NCBI GenBank assembly: GCA_018711625.1
Contig: DVID01000021.1
Span: forward strand, 1-37,430
Source of the DNA: Candidatus Limicola stercorigallinarum
GTDB taxonomy: Bacteria; Actinomycetota; Coriobacteriia; Coriobacteriales; Coriobacteriaceae
Length of the DNA stretch: 37,430 nt
Reading direction: 5' to 3'
Shown here: positions 25,035 to 33,113 of the stretch, piece by piece
Layout: the number at the start of each line of letters is the position of its first letter
Position numbering within the stretch: the first letter of the stretch is position 1
Notes under the pieces: model-generated
Databases searched by the model: none
Seen by the model: only the letters and a program-made list of their open reading frames with translations
What the model was told of the DNA's origin: nothing
Program-made: the position numbers and the translations under genes

Positions 25035-26702
25035 TTAAACCTCCATGACAACCGGAATAATCATGGGACGAGTATGCGTGCGATTCCAGATGAAGTTAGA
25101 GAGCGAATCGCGCAGCGCCTTGTTGAGAGCACCCGTACCGCTGCTAGAGAAGTTGAAGGAACCACCTTCGATGGACTTCATGATGGCAGCCGTAGCGTCG
25201 GCAGAGAAGACATCGTCAATGGTGAACGAAACACCGCGGCTAGAGAATTCCACCGCGTCGATCTTCTTACGCTTCAGCGAAACCACGGCCACGGCCGTCA
25301 CCATGCCGTCGTTGGCAAGCTTTTGACGATCGCGGAGCACGATGGGGTCGGTGTCGCCGATGCGCAAACCGTCCACGTACACCACGCCGGATTCCACCGA
25401 AGGACCGACCTTGACCTCGCCTCCGCGCATCTCAAGCGACTCGCCGTTATCGAGCACAAAGATATGATCCTCAGGAATGCCCATCTTACGAGCCAGTGCG
25501 GCGTGCGCACGCAGATGCACTGCCTCGCCATGGACAGGCATGAAGTAGGTGGGCTTCGCCATAGCCAGCATGAGCTTGAGCTCTTCTTGGCTGCCGTGGC
25601 CCGAAACATGCACGAGCGCGCGCGACTTGTCGTATACATCGCAGCCGAGCTTCGCCAGGCTATTGATGACCTGCTGGACGGCCTTCTCGTTACCCGGAAC
25701 GGGGGTGGCCGAGATAATCACCGTATCACCATCATGGATGGAGAGCGTCTTGTGCTCACCGTTTGCCATGCGCGAGAGCGCCGAGAGCGGCTCACCCTGG
25801 GAACCGGTGCACATAACTACAATCTGGTCCTCAGGGATATTGTTGATCTCGTACGCATCGATAAGGTCAGAATCCGCAATGTTGAGGTAGCCCAGCTCGC
25901 GCGCGACGCGAGTGTTGGTGAGCATCGAGCGGCCCGTCACCACCACCTTGCGATGGCAGGCACGCGCCGCATCGCAAATCTGCTGGAGGCGGTGGATATG
26001 GCTCGAGAACGCGGCAACAAACACGCGACCAGGAGCATTTTTGATGGCATGAAGGATCGACGGACCCACCTCTGCCTCGGACTTGGTAAAGCCCGGGACC
26101 GTAGCGTTGGTGGAGTCGGAAAGCAAAAGGTCGACACCCGACTTGGCAAACTTGTTGATAGAGGCGTAATCAGGCGTGACGCCATCGATGGGCGTCTGGT
26201 CGAGCTTGAAGTCGCCCGTATGCATCACCGTGCCCTGCGGCGTGCGAATGTAGACACCCAAGGCACCCGGGATGGAATGCGTCATCGAGAAGAAATCAAC
26301 CGAGATGCTTCCCAGCTGAATATGCGAGCCGCCCTGAACCTCACGGAACTTAGGGGCGCGCAGTTTAAACTCGGCCAGTTTACCCTCAATGAAACCAAGG
26401 GTGAGCTTGCTCGAGAATATGGGAACTTTGTTATTGAGGTCTTGCAGCAAATACGGTAGTGCACCCGTATGATCCTCATGGCCATGGGTGACGATGATGC
26501 CGCGGAGCTTGTCCTCGTTCTCAAGCACATAGGTGTAATCGGGCAGCACCAGGTCGATACCCGGCTGCGAATCGTCGGGGAACATGAGACCCGCATCGAT
26601 AAGCAGCATATCGTCGCCGCACTCGACAACGGTCATGTTCTTGCCAATACCATCGAGGCCACCCAAAGGGATGACGCGTAGCGGTGGTTTCTTTTTAGCC
26701 AT
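25035..26702 (-). CDS. rnj: Ribonuclease J
   Basis: RNase J combines endonuclease and 5'-exonuclease activity in mRNA decay and rRNA maturation. The 555-residue protein has the metallo-beta-lactamase motif HGHEDH (residues 73-78), the further metal ligands in TGDFK and DSTNA, and the beta-CASP motif VSGHGSQEELK. The C-terminal domain includes VYVDGLRIGDTDPIVLRDRQKLANDGM (in parts VYVDG and VLRDR), typical of RNase J. It starts with AKKKPPLRVIPLGGLDGIGKN. The start at 26702 has only a distant AAGGAA ribosome site, 12 nt away. The upstream 17-bp palindrome may be an operator. It continues into ftsK. Confidence 0.96.
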   Translation of the reverse strand: MAKKKPPLRVIPLGGLDGIGKNMTVVECGDDMLLIDAGLMFPDDSQPGIDLVLPDYTYVLENEDKLRGIIVTHGHEDHTGALPYLLQDLNNKVPIFSSKLTLGFIEGKLAEFKLRAPKFREVQGGSHIQLGSISVDFFSMTHSIPGALGVYIRTPQGTVMHTGDFKLDQTPIDGVTPDYASINKFAKSGVDLLLSDSTNATVPGFTKSEAEVGPSILHAIKNAPGRVFVAAFSSHIHRLQQICDAARACHRKVVVTGRSMLTNTRVARELGYLNIADSDLIDAYEINNIPEDQIVVMCTGSQGEPLSALSRMANGEHKTLSIHDGDTVIISATPVPGNEKAVQQVINSLAKLGCDVYDKSRALVHVSGHGSQEELKLMLAMAKPTYFMPVHGEAVHLRAHAALARKMGIPEDHIFVLDNGESLEMRGGEVKVGPSVESGVVYVDGLRIGDTDPIVLRDRQKLANDGMVTAVAVVSLKRKKIDAVEFSSRGVSFTIDDVFSADATAAIMKSIEGGSFNFSSSGTGALNKALRDSLSNFIWNRTHTRPMIIPVVMEV

Positions 26703-27039
26703 AACCCAGGCAATTCCTTTCGTTTAGGAGCGAACTATCTTACACGGTTCAACCGTGTTCACATACGAGCAAAAGCCACATACGGGTTATCAGTGTATCC
26801 CAAGGGGATACATGTAGAACGCGCTTCGAGCACAACCACAGGATTGACGGATTGTCGGCAGTGGCGCTGTTGTCTGCCAACTCGTACATGCCGAAGGCGT
26901 AAAGCGCAGCCAGGGTATCCCCACCAGGCGCACCCTTCTCACAGGTGAAAATTGTTGCGCAACTTGCCAGAGGAGACCCTAGTTAGGATGAGGCCGCAAG
27001 GCGACGGAGGACGTCACACCGATGATAGGAAGGCAGACC
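26703..27039. other. Gene-poor leader region of rnj
   Basis: I see no complete gene here. On the minus strand about 26749-26970 is an open stretch of some 76 codons whose first half (around GGDTLAALYAFGMYELADN) has coding-like codon choice, but there is no proper start and I do not recognise it. A TGTATCCC-AAG-GGGATACA hairpin occurs at 26794-26812. No clear rnj promoter was found. Confidence 0.3.
26742..26758. promoter_or_regulatory. 17-bp palindrome upstream of rnj
   Basis: ACACGGTT-C-AACCGTGT, an exact inverted repeat with a 1-base centre, 40 bp before the rnj start codon. The TAAGAT that follows on the minus strand would be a -10 candidate, so this resembles an operator for a dimeric repressor. 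It could also form a small RNA stem. Confidence 0.35.
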
Positions 27040-27315
27040 ATGAAAACCATCGGTCGCTTTCAATCTCTGCAGCGCGAACGGCTCGCTTGACGCCGCCGAA
27101 ACCAAAACCATCGTGCTCGATCCCAATGGCGAGGCGCAGGCGAGCTCGTCATGGGCGAGAAGGATTGGTGGCTGCGCTCGCCGATGCCCACCGGAGACGA
27201 TATGTACTGCACGGTCGCCGGCGAGCAGTGGGCAGATAACGACGGCATTCCAGGTAGCGTCGTATGCCTCAACGCAAACGCCTCGGAATACCTTGTTCCC
27301 GCGTTCTGCATTTAG
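27040..27315 (+). pseudogene. Frameshifted remnant of a DUF6273-like protein gene
   Basis: A good ribosome site, AGGAAGG (27027-27033), is 6 nt before ATG 27040. It opens MKTIGRFQSL in frame 1, which hits a stop at 27088. Frame 2 then gives ANGSLDAAETKTIVLDPNGE. Frame 1 resumes with GEKDWWLRSPMPTGDDM and ends VVCLNANASEYLVPAFCI with TAG at 27313-27315. WWLRSP is characteristic of DUF6273 domains found in many Coriobacteriia and Firmicutes surface proteins. Two compensating frame changes within about 90 codons, and no partner domain, indicate a decayed and internally shortened copy. The overlapping 131-codon minus-strand frame looks like a shadow. Confidence 0.45.
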
Positions 27316-27325
27316 CGCGCTACGC

Positions 27326-27369
27326 AAAAACCTCCCGCCCTGGTACCAACAGGCACCCAGGGCGGGAGG
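27326..27369 (-). terminator. Rho-independent terminator of pnp
   Basis: On the minus strand a perfect 13-bp stem, CCTCCCGCCCTGG and CCAGGGCGGGAGG, with a 13-nt loop is followed directly by TTTTT. It lies 45 bp after the pnp stop. Confidence 0.93.
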
Positions 27370-27413
27370 CCAATTCAAGCAATCAGATGGAGCAAAACGC
27401 CCCGTTCGACATG

Positions 27414-29642
27414 CTACTCAGCGTCGTGATGACGGCGCGGCTTACGGCCACCGTTGTCACCCGGCGCACGATGCGGACGGCCATGACCATGGTCGCGATC
27501 GCGCGACTCGCGACGCGGACGAGGAGCATCGCCAGCGGCACGACCAGGGGCCTCAGGCTTGTCAAGGCGATCAAGCGACACCTTGCCGCGATCATCGACC
27601 TCGATAACCTGCACCTTCACCTCGTCGCCCACGTTGAGCACGTCCTCAACCTTCTCCACGCGGCCCTTGGCCACACGGGAGATGTGCAGGAGGCCGTCTT
27701 TGCCCGGAAGCAGGTTCACGAAGGCGCCGAAGGGCTGGATGGAGACAACGCGACCGGTGTACTCCTCGCCCACCTCGGGCTCCTTGATGATGAGCTGGAT
27801 GCGCTCAATGGCCTGCTCAACAGACTCGCCAACACCGCCCACGAACACGGTGCCATCTTCCTGGATATCCACGGAGGCACCCGTCTCATCCTGGATGCTG
27901 CGAATCGTCTCGCCGCCCTTGCCAATGATCTCGCGGATCTTGTCGGTGGGTACGCTGATGGACTTGATACGGGGCGCCGTGGAGCGCGTAGCCTCGCGCG
28001 GGCCGGGAATGACCTCGAGCATCTTGCCCAGAATGAAGGCGCGGCCTGCCTTGGCCTGCTCGAGAGCGGTCTTCAGGATATCGAAGGTGAGGCCGGTGGC
28101 CTTGTTGTCCATCTGAAGGGCCGTGATACCACGCTCGGTGCCCGTCACCTTGAAGTCCATGTCGCCCAGGAAGTCCTCGAGACCCTGGATGTCGGAGAGC
28201 ACCACCGTCTTGCCCTCTTCCTGGATAAGGCCCATGGCAATGCCCGACACGGGGCGCTTGATGGGCACGCCGCCGTCCATGAGGGCAAGGCAGCTCGCGC
28301 AGGTGGAAGCCATCGAAGAGGAGCCGTTGGACTCCATGACCTCAGACACCACGCGAATGGCGTAGGGGAACTCCACCTCGTCGGGGAGTACCGGCAGAAG
28401 CGCACGCTCGGCCAGGTTGCCGTGACCAATCTCACGACGCTTGGGGCTGCCGATACGGCCCACCTCGCCGGTGCAGTAAGGCGGGAAGTTATACTGGTGC
28501 ATATAGCGCTTGCCATCAACCGGCTCAATGGTGTCAAGGCGCTGGGCCTCGTTAAGCATGCCGAGCGAGAGCACCGAGAGGACCTGGGTCTGACCACGCT
28601 GGAAAAGGCCCGAGCCGTGCACCAGCGGGAGGTAGGAATCCTTCACCATAATGGGGCGAATCTCGTCGGCCGCACGACCGTCAACGCGCTCGCCCGTCTC
28701 AACGACCATGGTGCGCATGGCCTTCTTCTCAAGCTTCTTGAGGTTGACGGGAATCTCGCGCTCCCACTCAAGCTGCTCTTCCTCGGTGAACTCAGCACGA
28801 ATCTGCTCTTTGAGCGCCTCCACCTTGGCGATGCGGCTCTGCTTATCAGCATCGCGAAGTGCGGCAGCCATTTCGTCATAGTGTGCGAACACGCGCTCCT
28901 CAACCTCGGGAACAGGCTGATCAAGCGGGTACTCCTTGGCCACGATGGGGCCGTTAACGCGCTCCCACTCCTCAACGAAGGCAAGCTGAGCATCGCAGAA
29001 GGCACCGATGGCCTCCTGGCCAAACTGCATGGCAGCCAGCATGTCGTCCTCGGTGACCTCGTCGGCACCAGCCTCCACCATGGAGATGAAGTCACGCGTA
29101 CCAGCAAGCTCAAGGTCGAGGTCGGAGTTCTCGCGCTCCTCATAGGTGGGGTTGACGATGAACTCGCCCGTCTCGCGGTTGCGGCCAATGCGCACGCACG
29201 CCAACGGGCCCTCAAACGGCACGCCACCCAGGGTGAGCGCCAGGCTTGCACCCATGGTGCAGATGACGTCGATGGGGTTCACCTGGTCGGCCACAAGCGA
29301 GGTGGCAACAATCTGCACCTCGTTGCGGAAGCCGTCAGGGAAGCTCGGACGGATAGGACGGTCGATCATGCGCGCAGTGAGCGTCGCCTTCTCCGTAGGA
29401 CGGCCCTCGCGCTTGAGGTAACCACCCGGGATGCGGCCCGCAGCATACAGCTTCTCGTTGAAATCAACCGTCAGCGGGAAGAAGTCGTAGTTCTTACGCT
29501 CCTTGGAAACGACGACGGTCACGAGCGCGGTGGTGTCCCCCTGCTTCACAAGGACGGCGCCCGTTGCCTGCTTAGCAAGCTCGCCGCTCTCAAGCACGTA
29601 GGTCTTGCCAAAGAGCTCAAAGGATCTAGATACGAGTGTCAT
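27414..29642 (-). CDS. pnp: Polyribonucleotide nucleotidyltransferase (PNPase)
   Basis: PNPase degrades RNA phosphorolytically from the 3' end. The 742-residue protein has two RNase PH-like cores; the first includes TALVTVVVSKERK and the second GRAADEIRPI, FQRGQTQVLSVLSLG and GSSSMASTCASCLALMDGG. These flank an all-helical linker. A KH domain at about 560-620 includes IREIIGKGGETIRSI, and an S1 domain at about 627-694 includes EYTGRVVSIQPFGAFVNL. The C-terminal tail is rich in Arg, His, Asp and Gly. GAAGGAG precedes the start, and a leader hairpin is just upstream. It lies downstream of rpsO but is separated from it by a terminator. Confidence 0.98.
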   Translation of the reverse strand: MTLVSRSFELFGKTYVLESGELAKQATGAVLVKQGDTTALVTVVVSKERKNYDFFPLTVDFNEKLYAAGRIPGGYLKREGRPTEKATLTARMIDRPIRPSFPDGFRNEVQIVATSLVADQVNPIDVICTMGASLALTLGGVPFEGPLACVRIGRNRETGEFIVNPTYEERENSDLDLELAGTRDFISMVEAGADEVTEDDMLAAMQFGQEAIGAFCDAQLAFVEEWERVNGPIVAKEYPLDQPVPEVEERVFAHYDEMAAALRDADKQSRIAKVEALKEQIRAEFTEEEQLEWEREIPVNLKKLEKKAMRTMVVETGERVDGRAADEIRPIMVKDSYLPLVHGSGLFQRGQTQVLSVLSLGMLNEAQRLDTIEPVDGKRYMHQYNFPPYCTGEVGRIGSPKRREIGHGNLAERALLPVLPDEVEFPYAIRVVSEVMESNGSSSMASTCASCLALMDGGVPIKRPVSGIAMGLIQEEGKTVVLSDIQGLEDFLGDMDFKVTGTERGITALQMDNKATGLTFDILKTALEQAKAGRAFILGKMLEVIPGPREATRSTAPRIKSISVPTDKIREIIGKGGETIRSIQDETGASVDIQEDGTVFVGGVGESVEQAIERIQLIIKEPEVGEEYTGRVVSIQPFGAFVNLLPGKDGLLHISRVAKGRVEKVEDVLNVGDEVKVQVIEVDDRGKVSLDRLDKPEAPGRAAGDAPRPRRESRDRDHGHGRPHRAPGDNGGRKPRRHHDAE

Positions 29643-29657
29643 TGTTCTCCTTCATCT

Positions 29658-29679
29658 CCGTACGCCCCATTGCGTACGG
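29658..29679 (-). other. Leader hairpin upstream of pnp
   Basis: An 8-bp inverted repeat, CCGTACGC and GCGTACGG with a 6-nt loop, ends 5 nt upstream of the pnp ribosome site. Such a structure could affect translation or be cut by a nuclease, as in the autoregulated pnp leader of E. coli. The function here is untested. Confidence 0.4.
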
Positions 29680-29749
29680 GAACGTCTGGTTCGAAGCCCC
29701 ACCACGAGGCTCGAACGGTGTAGCGGCTGCGGTTGCGGCCGCCCACATG

Positions 29750-29774
29750 AAAAGGAGCCCCCGAGGGGGCTCCT
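29750..29774 (-). terminator. Terminator of rpsO
   Basis: On the minus strand a 9-bp or longer stem, AGGAGCCCC and GGGGCTCCT, with a tight loop is followed by TTTT. It lies 18 bp after the rpsO stop, so pnp must rely on read-through or on its own promoter. Confidence 0.85.
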
Positions 29775-29792
29775 GCATGCACAAACTTCGCG

Positions 29793-30071
29793 CTACTGAA
29801 TGTTATCGCGGATGCCAAGCTTGCCGATGAGCTCACGGTACTCAAGAATGTCGTTCTTCTTGATGTAGGAGAGCAGACGGCGGCGGCGACCAACGAGCAT
29901 AAGCAGGCCGCGGCGGGAATGGAAGTCCTTCTGGTGGGACTTCATGTGCTCGGTGAGCTCACGGATGCGCTCGGTCAGGATGGCAACCTGAACACGGGGG
30001 TTGCCGGTGTCCACGGGGCTGTTACCAAACTCAGCGGTCAGCTCAGCCTTGCGCTCTTTAGAAATGGTCAT
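29793..30071 (-). CDS. rpsO: 30S ribosomal protein S15
   Basis: S15 is an early assembly protein that binds 16S rRNA in the central domain. It is 92 residues, close to the usual 89. The conserved core includes [45 protein letters not shown] (quoted parts [10 protein letters not shown] and DFHSRRGLL are diagnostic) and [21 protein letters not shown] lies before the ATG. rpsO upstream of pnp is a widely conserved pair. Confidence 0.98.
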   Translation of the reverse strand: MTISKERKAELTAEFGNSPVDTGNPRVQVAILTERIRELTEHMKSHQKDFHSRRGLLMLVGRRRRLLSYIKKNDILEYRELIGKLGIRDNIQ

Positions 30072-30089
30072 GGTTTCACCTTTCTTCTA

Positions 30090-30101
30090 GGACATATGTC
30101 C
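30090..30101 (-). other. Palindrome in the rpsO leader
   Basis: GGACATATGTCC is a perfect 12-bp palindrome and can fold as GGAC-AUAU-GUCC immediately before the AGAAGAAAGGTG ribosome site. S15 often represses its own translation through leader structures, so this may be part of such an element; no known leader class was recognised. Confidence 0.35.
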
Positions 30102-30169
30102 TTATTCGCCTCAAACTGGGAAGTCGCCGGTGGAGCGGACATCCAAGTGAGAGGTACCAACAGCCGCAT

Positions 30170-30175
30170 ATACTA
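30170..30175 (-). promoter_or_regulatory. Possible -10 of rpsO
   Basis: TAGTAT on the minus strand, with a poor -35 (TCGTGA) 16 bp upstream, lies 99 bp before the start codon and implies a leader of about 90 nt. Confidence 0.3.
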
Positions 30176-30259
30176 CCACATCTGCGCTGGTTCACGAGAC
30201 CTGCACAGGAAGCAAGGACGCAATCGATTGCTGCTGGCTCCCCCCCTCTTCGCCCTAGG

Positions 30260-31009
30260 TCAACAGCCCAACATGAATTCAAGCGCGCGCAGACGCACAT
30301 CGAGGTGCGTGGCAGCCCAGACGTGGGCCAACGCAAGCAGGTGCACCGCAGTCGGGCCGTCCACAGGAGCGTTCGCAAGCTCGTCGAAGCGCAGCGCAAC
30401 GAGTGCTTCGAGCCACTGGGAGAGGTGCGCATCGATTGGCTCTGCCCCGGCAACACTTTGCGCGCACGAGGAACAAAGCACTCCACCCGCTGCGGACGAG
30501 AAATACCCAACAGCCGCATCGTCACAAAGGACACAGGTTCCTAGGCCAGGCCGATACCCTTCATGCGACAGCAACTTAAACACGTAGGCTGCAACGATAA
30601 GGTCAAAATGCGCGTTGTCGGTTTCCTCTGCACCGAGCGTATCCAGAGCACGCACCGTGATAGCAAAGGCAAATGGATCCTCGAAGTCCTCATAGCTGCA
30701 ATACTTCGCAACCTCCGCCACAGCACTCGCAGCACAAAGACGCTCATAGGTAGCCTCTGCTCCTAGGGGGGCGTCAACCAGTTCTGCTTGAGAGACCACA
30801 TCGAGATTACGGCCATGCGCAAGCAACAGGTCGACGGTACAAAAGAGCTCACAGCGCGCAGCGGTTCGGGCGCCCGGCTTACGTGCGCCCTTAGCAACCG
30901 CGCGGATTTGACGGCCCGTATCGGCAAGCAGGGTGAGGATCAAATCGGTCTCTTTAAGCTTTACCTTATCAATCACCACAGCTCGCGTGCGGTATGTCTT
31001 GCCCGGCAC
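30260..31009 (-). CDS. recO: DNA repair protein RecO
   Basis: RecO helps RecF and RecR load RecA on gapped DNA. From GTG 31009 the protein has 249 residues. It has the OB-fold N-terminus (KTYRTRAVVIDKVKLKETDLIL) and the GRQIRAVAKGARK segment. A zinc-binding cluster, CVLCDD ... GGVLCSSC, follows near residues 160-185. AAAGGGG stands 6 nt before the GTG. An upstream in-frame start at 31051 would add 14 residues with no resemblance and is rejected. It is the last gene of the era run; no clear terminator is seen in the next 190 bp. Confidence 0.94.
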   Translation of the reverse strand: MPGKTYRTRAVVIDKVKLKETDLILTLLADTGRQIRAVAKGARKPGARTAARCELFCTVDLLLAHGRNLDVVSQAELVDAPLGAEATYERLCAASAVAEVAKYCSYEDFEDPFAFAITVRALDTLGAEETDNAHFDLIVAAYVFKLLSHEGYRPGLGTCVLCDDAAVGYFSSAAGGVLCSSCAQSVAGAEPIDAHLSQWLEALVALRFDELANAPVDGPTAVHLLALAHVWAATHLDVRLRALEFMLGC

Positions 31010-31090
31010 CGAGCACCCCTTTCTGCCCCCGAGCACAGCGTTGCCCCCCAAGGGCAGACGCGATGACTGCCTAAGCGTCCCTGCAGGCCC

Positions 31091-32203
31091 CTACTCTTCT
31101 TCGAAGGCATAGCCCATGCGACGAATCTCGTTGATATCGTCGCGCCAAGCAGCCTTTACCTTCACATCGAGCTCCAAGAACACCTTCCGGCCAAAGAGCT
31201 GCTCAAGGTCATGACGCGCGTCGGTGCCAATATGCTTGATCATCTCGCCGCGCTTACCGATAAGAATGCCCTTTTGGCCCTCGCGCTCAACGTAGATGGT
31301 CGCATGCACGCGCACAAGACGCTTAGTACGCTCAAACGAATCACATACCACACCCACCGAGTGCGGCACCTCCTCGCGCGTACGCAGCAACACCTTCTCG
31401 CGCACAAACTCAGCCGCAAGCGTAGCGTCGTCGGTATCGGTATCCATGCCCTCGGGATACCACCGCGGTCCTTCGGGCAGGTACTTGGCAACCAGCTCGA
31501 TAAACGGCTCCACGTTGAAGCCCTCGGTTGAAGAGACCACAATAACGTCGTCAAAATCAACGAGTTCGCGCGCCGCTTCAATCTGCGCCATCATGCGCGG
31601 CTGGTCAACCTTGTCGGCCTTCGTGAGCACAAGCACCTTCACCGCGCGCGAGGTGCGCACGCGCGAGGCAACCCACTCATCACCACGCCCAATAGGCGCA
31701 CTCGCGTCGATGAGCAACGCAACAACATCCACATCGCCGAGCTCTGCGAGCGCGCTGCGGTTCAGCTCAGAACCCAGGCCATCTTTGGGCTTGTGAATGC
31801 CCGGGGTATCCACAAACACGAGCTGGAAATCAGGGCGGTTCACCACTGCGCGCATGCGGCGACGCGTCGTTTGTGCCACGGGCGAGGTAATGGCGACCTT
31901 GGTACCCATGCAGGCATTGAGCAGGGTTGATTTACCTGCATTCGGGCGGCCAACCAAGGCCACGAAGCCACTGCGGAACCCCTCAGGCGTATCGCCCGCA
32001 ACCAGACCGAGCGATTCTGCCATATCAAGGGGCGAGTCCGCCAGGGCATCAAGCTCCTCGTCGCTCATGCCCTCAAAGGGGTCGAACTCAACCTCCTCGT
32101 CAAGCTCCCCCTCGTCGTAATCCTCTTCCTCAACATCAGACGCATCCAGGACAGAATCATCCAGGTAAGCATCGGTCTCGGCAGTCTTCAACTTGGCATC
32201 CAT
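31091..32203 (-). CDS. era: GTPase Era with acidic N-terminal extension
   Basis: Era binds the 16S rRNA 3' end and supports small-subunit maturation. The 370-residue protein is about 70 longer than the usual 300. The extra part, residues 1-75, is strongly acidic (EEEDYDEGELDEEVEFD). The G domain has G1 GRPNAGKS (85-92), G3 DTPG (132-135) and G4 TKAD (194-197) in place of NKxD. The C-terminal KH domain contains KGILIGKRGEMIKHIG, and the protein ends DDINEIRRMGYAFEEE. AAAGGAG precedes the ATG. It lies 10 bp after dgkA. Confidence 0.96.
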   Translation of the reverse strand: MDAKLKTAETDAYLDDSVLDASDVEEEDYDEGELDEEVEFDPFEGMSDEELDALADSPLDMAESLGLVAGDTPEGFRSGFVALVGRPNAGKSTLLNACMGTKVAITSPVAQTTRRRMRAVVNRPDFQLVFVDTPGIHKPKDGLGSELNRSALAELGDVDVVALLIDASAPIGRGDEWVASRVRTSRAVKVLVLTKADKVDQPRMMAQIEAARELVDFDDVIVVSSTEGFNVEPFIELVAKYLPEGPRWYPEGMDTDTDDATLAAEFVREKVLLRTREEVPHSVGVVCDSFERTKRLVRVHATIYVEREGQKGILIGKRGEMIKHIGTDARHDLEQLFGRKVFLELDVKVKAAWRDDINEIRRMGYAFEEE

Positions 32204-32213
32204 GGGGACTCCT

Positions 32214-32594
32214 TTATGCGATAAACCCCAACGCGCGGGCGAACACGATGACGCCTACGATTGCGGCGGTAATGGACAGGGTGTAAACGCTCGCAGCGGC
32301 AATGTCTTTCGCACGCTTAGCAAGCGGATGAAGCTCTTGCGTCGCCAAATCAACGATAGCTTCCATAGCGGTGTTCACCAGCTCGGCAAAGATAACAAGA
32401 CCAAAGCAGAGCGCAATGAGGCACCACGAGAGCAGGTCAACCTTAAGAACAAGGCCCACCACGACTGCCGCGACACCAATCGCTAGCATGACCTTGATGT
32501 TGCGCTCCGTTTTTACGGCGGTCACAAACCCCTCGATGGCATAGCCAAACGACCGCACAAAGGAAGGATGGTCTCGCTTTGATCCCGGAATCAT
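32214..32594 (-). CDS. dgkA: Undecaprenol/diacylglycerol kinase (DgkA family)
   Basis: The family phosphorylates undecaprenol in Gram-positive bacteria, or diacylglycerol in Gram-negatives. The 126-residue protein has a basic amphipathic N-terminus (SFGYAIEGFVTAVKTERNIKVML), then three membrane helices. The catalytic segment is FAELVNTAMEAIVDLATQELHPLAKRAKD (the parts ELVNTAMEAIVDL and AKRAKD are diagnostic, with the essential Glu and Asp). AGGAGG with 5 nt spacing selects ATG 32594 over GTG 32600. It is 9 bp after ybeY. The Gram-positive setting favours undecaprenol as substrate. Confidence 0.94.
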   Translation of the reverse strand: MIPGSKRDHPSFVRSFGYAIEGFVTAVKTERNIKVMLAIGVAAVVVGLVLKVDLLSWCLIALCFGLVIFAELVNTAMEAIVDLATQELHPLAKRAKDIAAASVYTLSITAAIVGVIVFARALGFIA

Positions 32595-32603
32595 GCGCAC
32601 CTC

Positions 32604-33113
32604 CTAATCGTGAGCATGATTGGTAATGGGGCCCACGGCAACCTTGGAGGGATCCTCGCCGCGCGCTACGGCAAGTTTGCGCAGCAACTCATCCTCGCGC
32701 GCCTCCATAACCTCGGCCTCATCATCTTCAATGTGGTCATAACCAAGCAAATGCAGCATACCGTGCACCAGCATGAGACGGCACTCGTCAGCAGGCGTAT
32801 TCCCAAAGCCAGGTGCCTGACGCGCTATCTGGCCAGGCGCGAGGATGATGTCGCCCAGCTCCACGACCTCCCCTGCGGGAATGCCCTCATCATCGGGGGC
32901 ATCACATTCAAAAGAGAGGACATCGGTCACACGGTCGATGCCACGCCACTCGCGGTTAAGCCCATGCATCTCTTCATCGGATACAAAAGAGACCGAGACC
33001 TCAACCTCGCGCGCCACGCCCTCGGCAGCGAGCACCGTAGCGCAGATATCCTCGATCTCCGCAGGCTCAAGCAAGGTGTCGAGCTCGTCGTCGTTACTGA
33101 TGAGTACGGCCAT
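32604..33113 (-). CDS. ybeY: Endoribonuclease YbeY
   Basis: YbeY is a zinc-dependent endoribonuclease needed for 16S rRNA 3' maturation and ribosome quality control. From ATG 33113 it has 169 residues. The metal-binding motif HGMLHLLGYDH (H-x3-H-x5-H) is intact, and VSFVSDEEMHGLNREWRGIDRVTDVLSF (in parts LNREWRGIDRVTDVLSF) is the family core. AAAGGAG lies 5 nt before the start, which overlaps the end of phoH by 20 bp. phoH-ybeY-dgkA-era is a common gene order in Gram-positive bacteria. Confidence 0.96.
   Translation of the reverse strand: MAVLISNDDELDTLLEPAEIEDICATVLAAEGVAREVEVSVSFVSDEEMHGLNREWRGIDRVTDVLSFECDAPDDEGIPAGEVVELGDIILAPGQIARQAPGFGNTPADECRLMLVHGMLHLLGYDHIEDDEAEVMEAREDELLRKLAVARGEDPSKVAVGPITNHAHD

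Noticed and set aside
26983-27378. 131-codon minus-strand open frame between pnp and rnj
   Set aside because: It runs through the pnp terminator and opposes the more protein-like WWLRSP remnant; no motif recognised.
27264-29723. 819-codon open frame on the plus strand
   Set aside because: It lies wholly antisense to pnp, whose domains are unmistakable. The open frame arises from biased third codon positions and shows no protein family features.
31010-31090. Inverted repeats between era and recO considered as a terminator
   Set aside because: The stems are only 5-6 bp and no U-tract follows, and recO is more likely cotranscribed with era.
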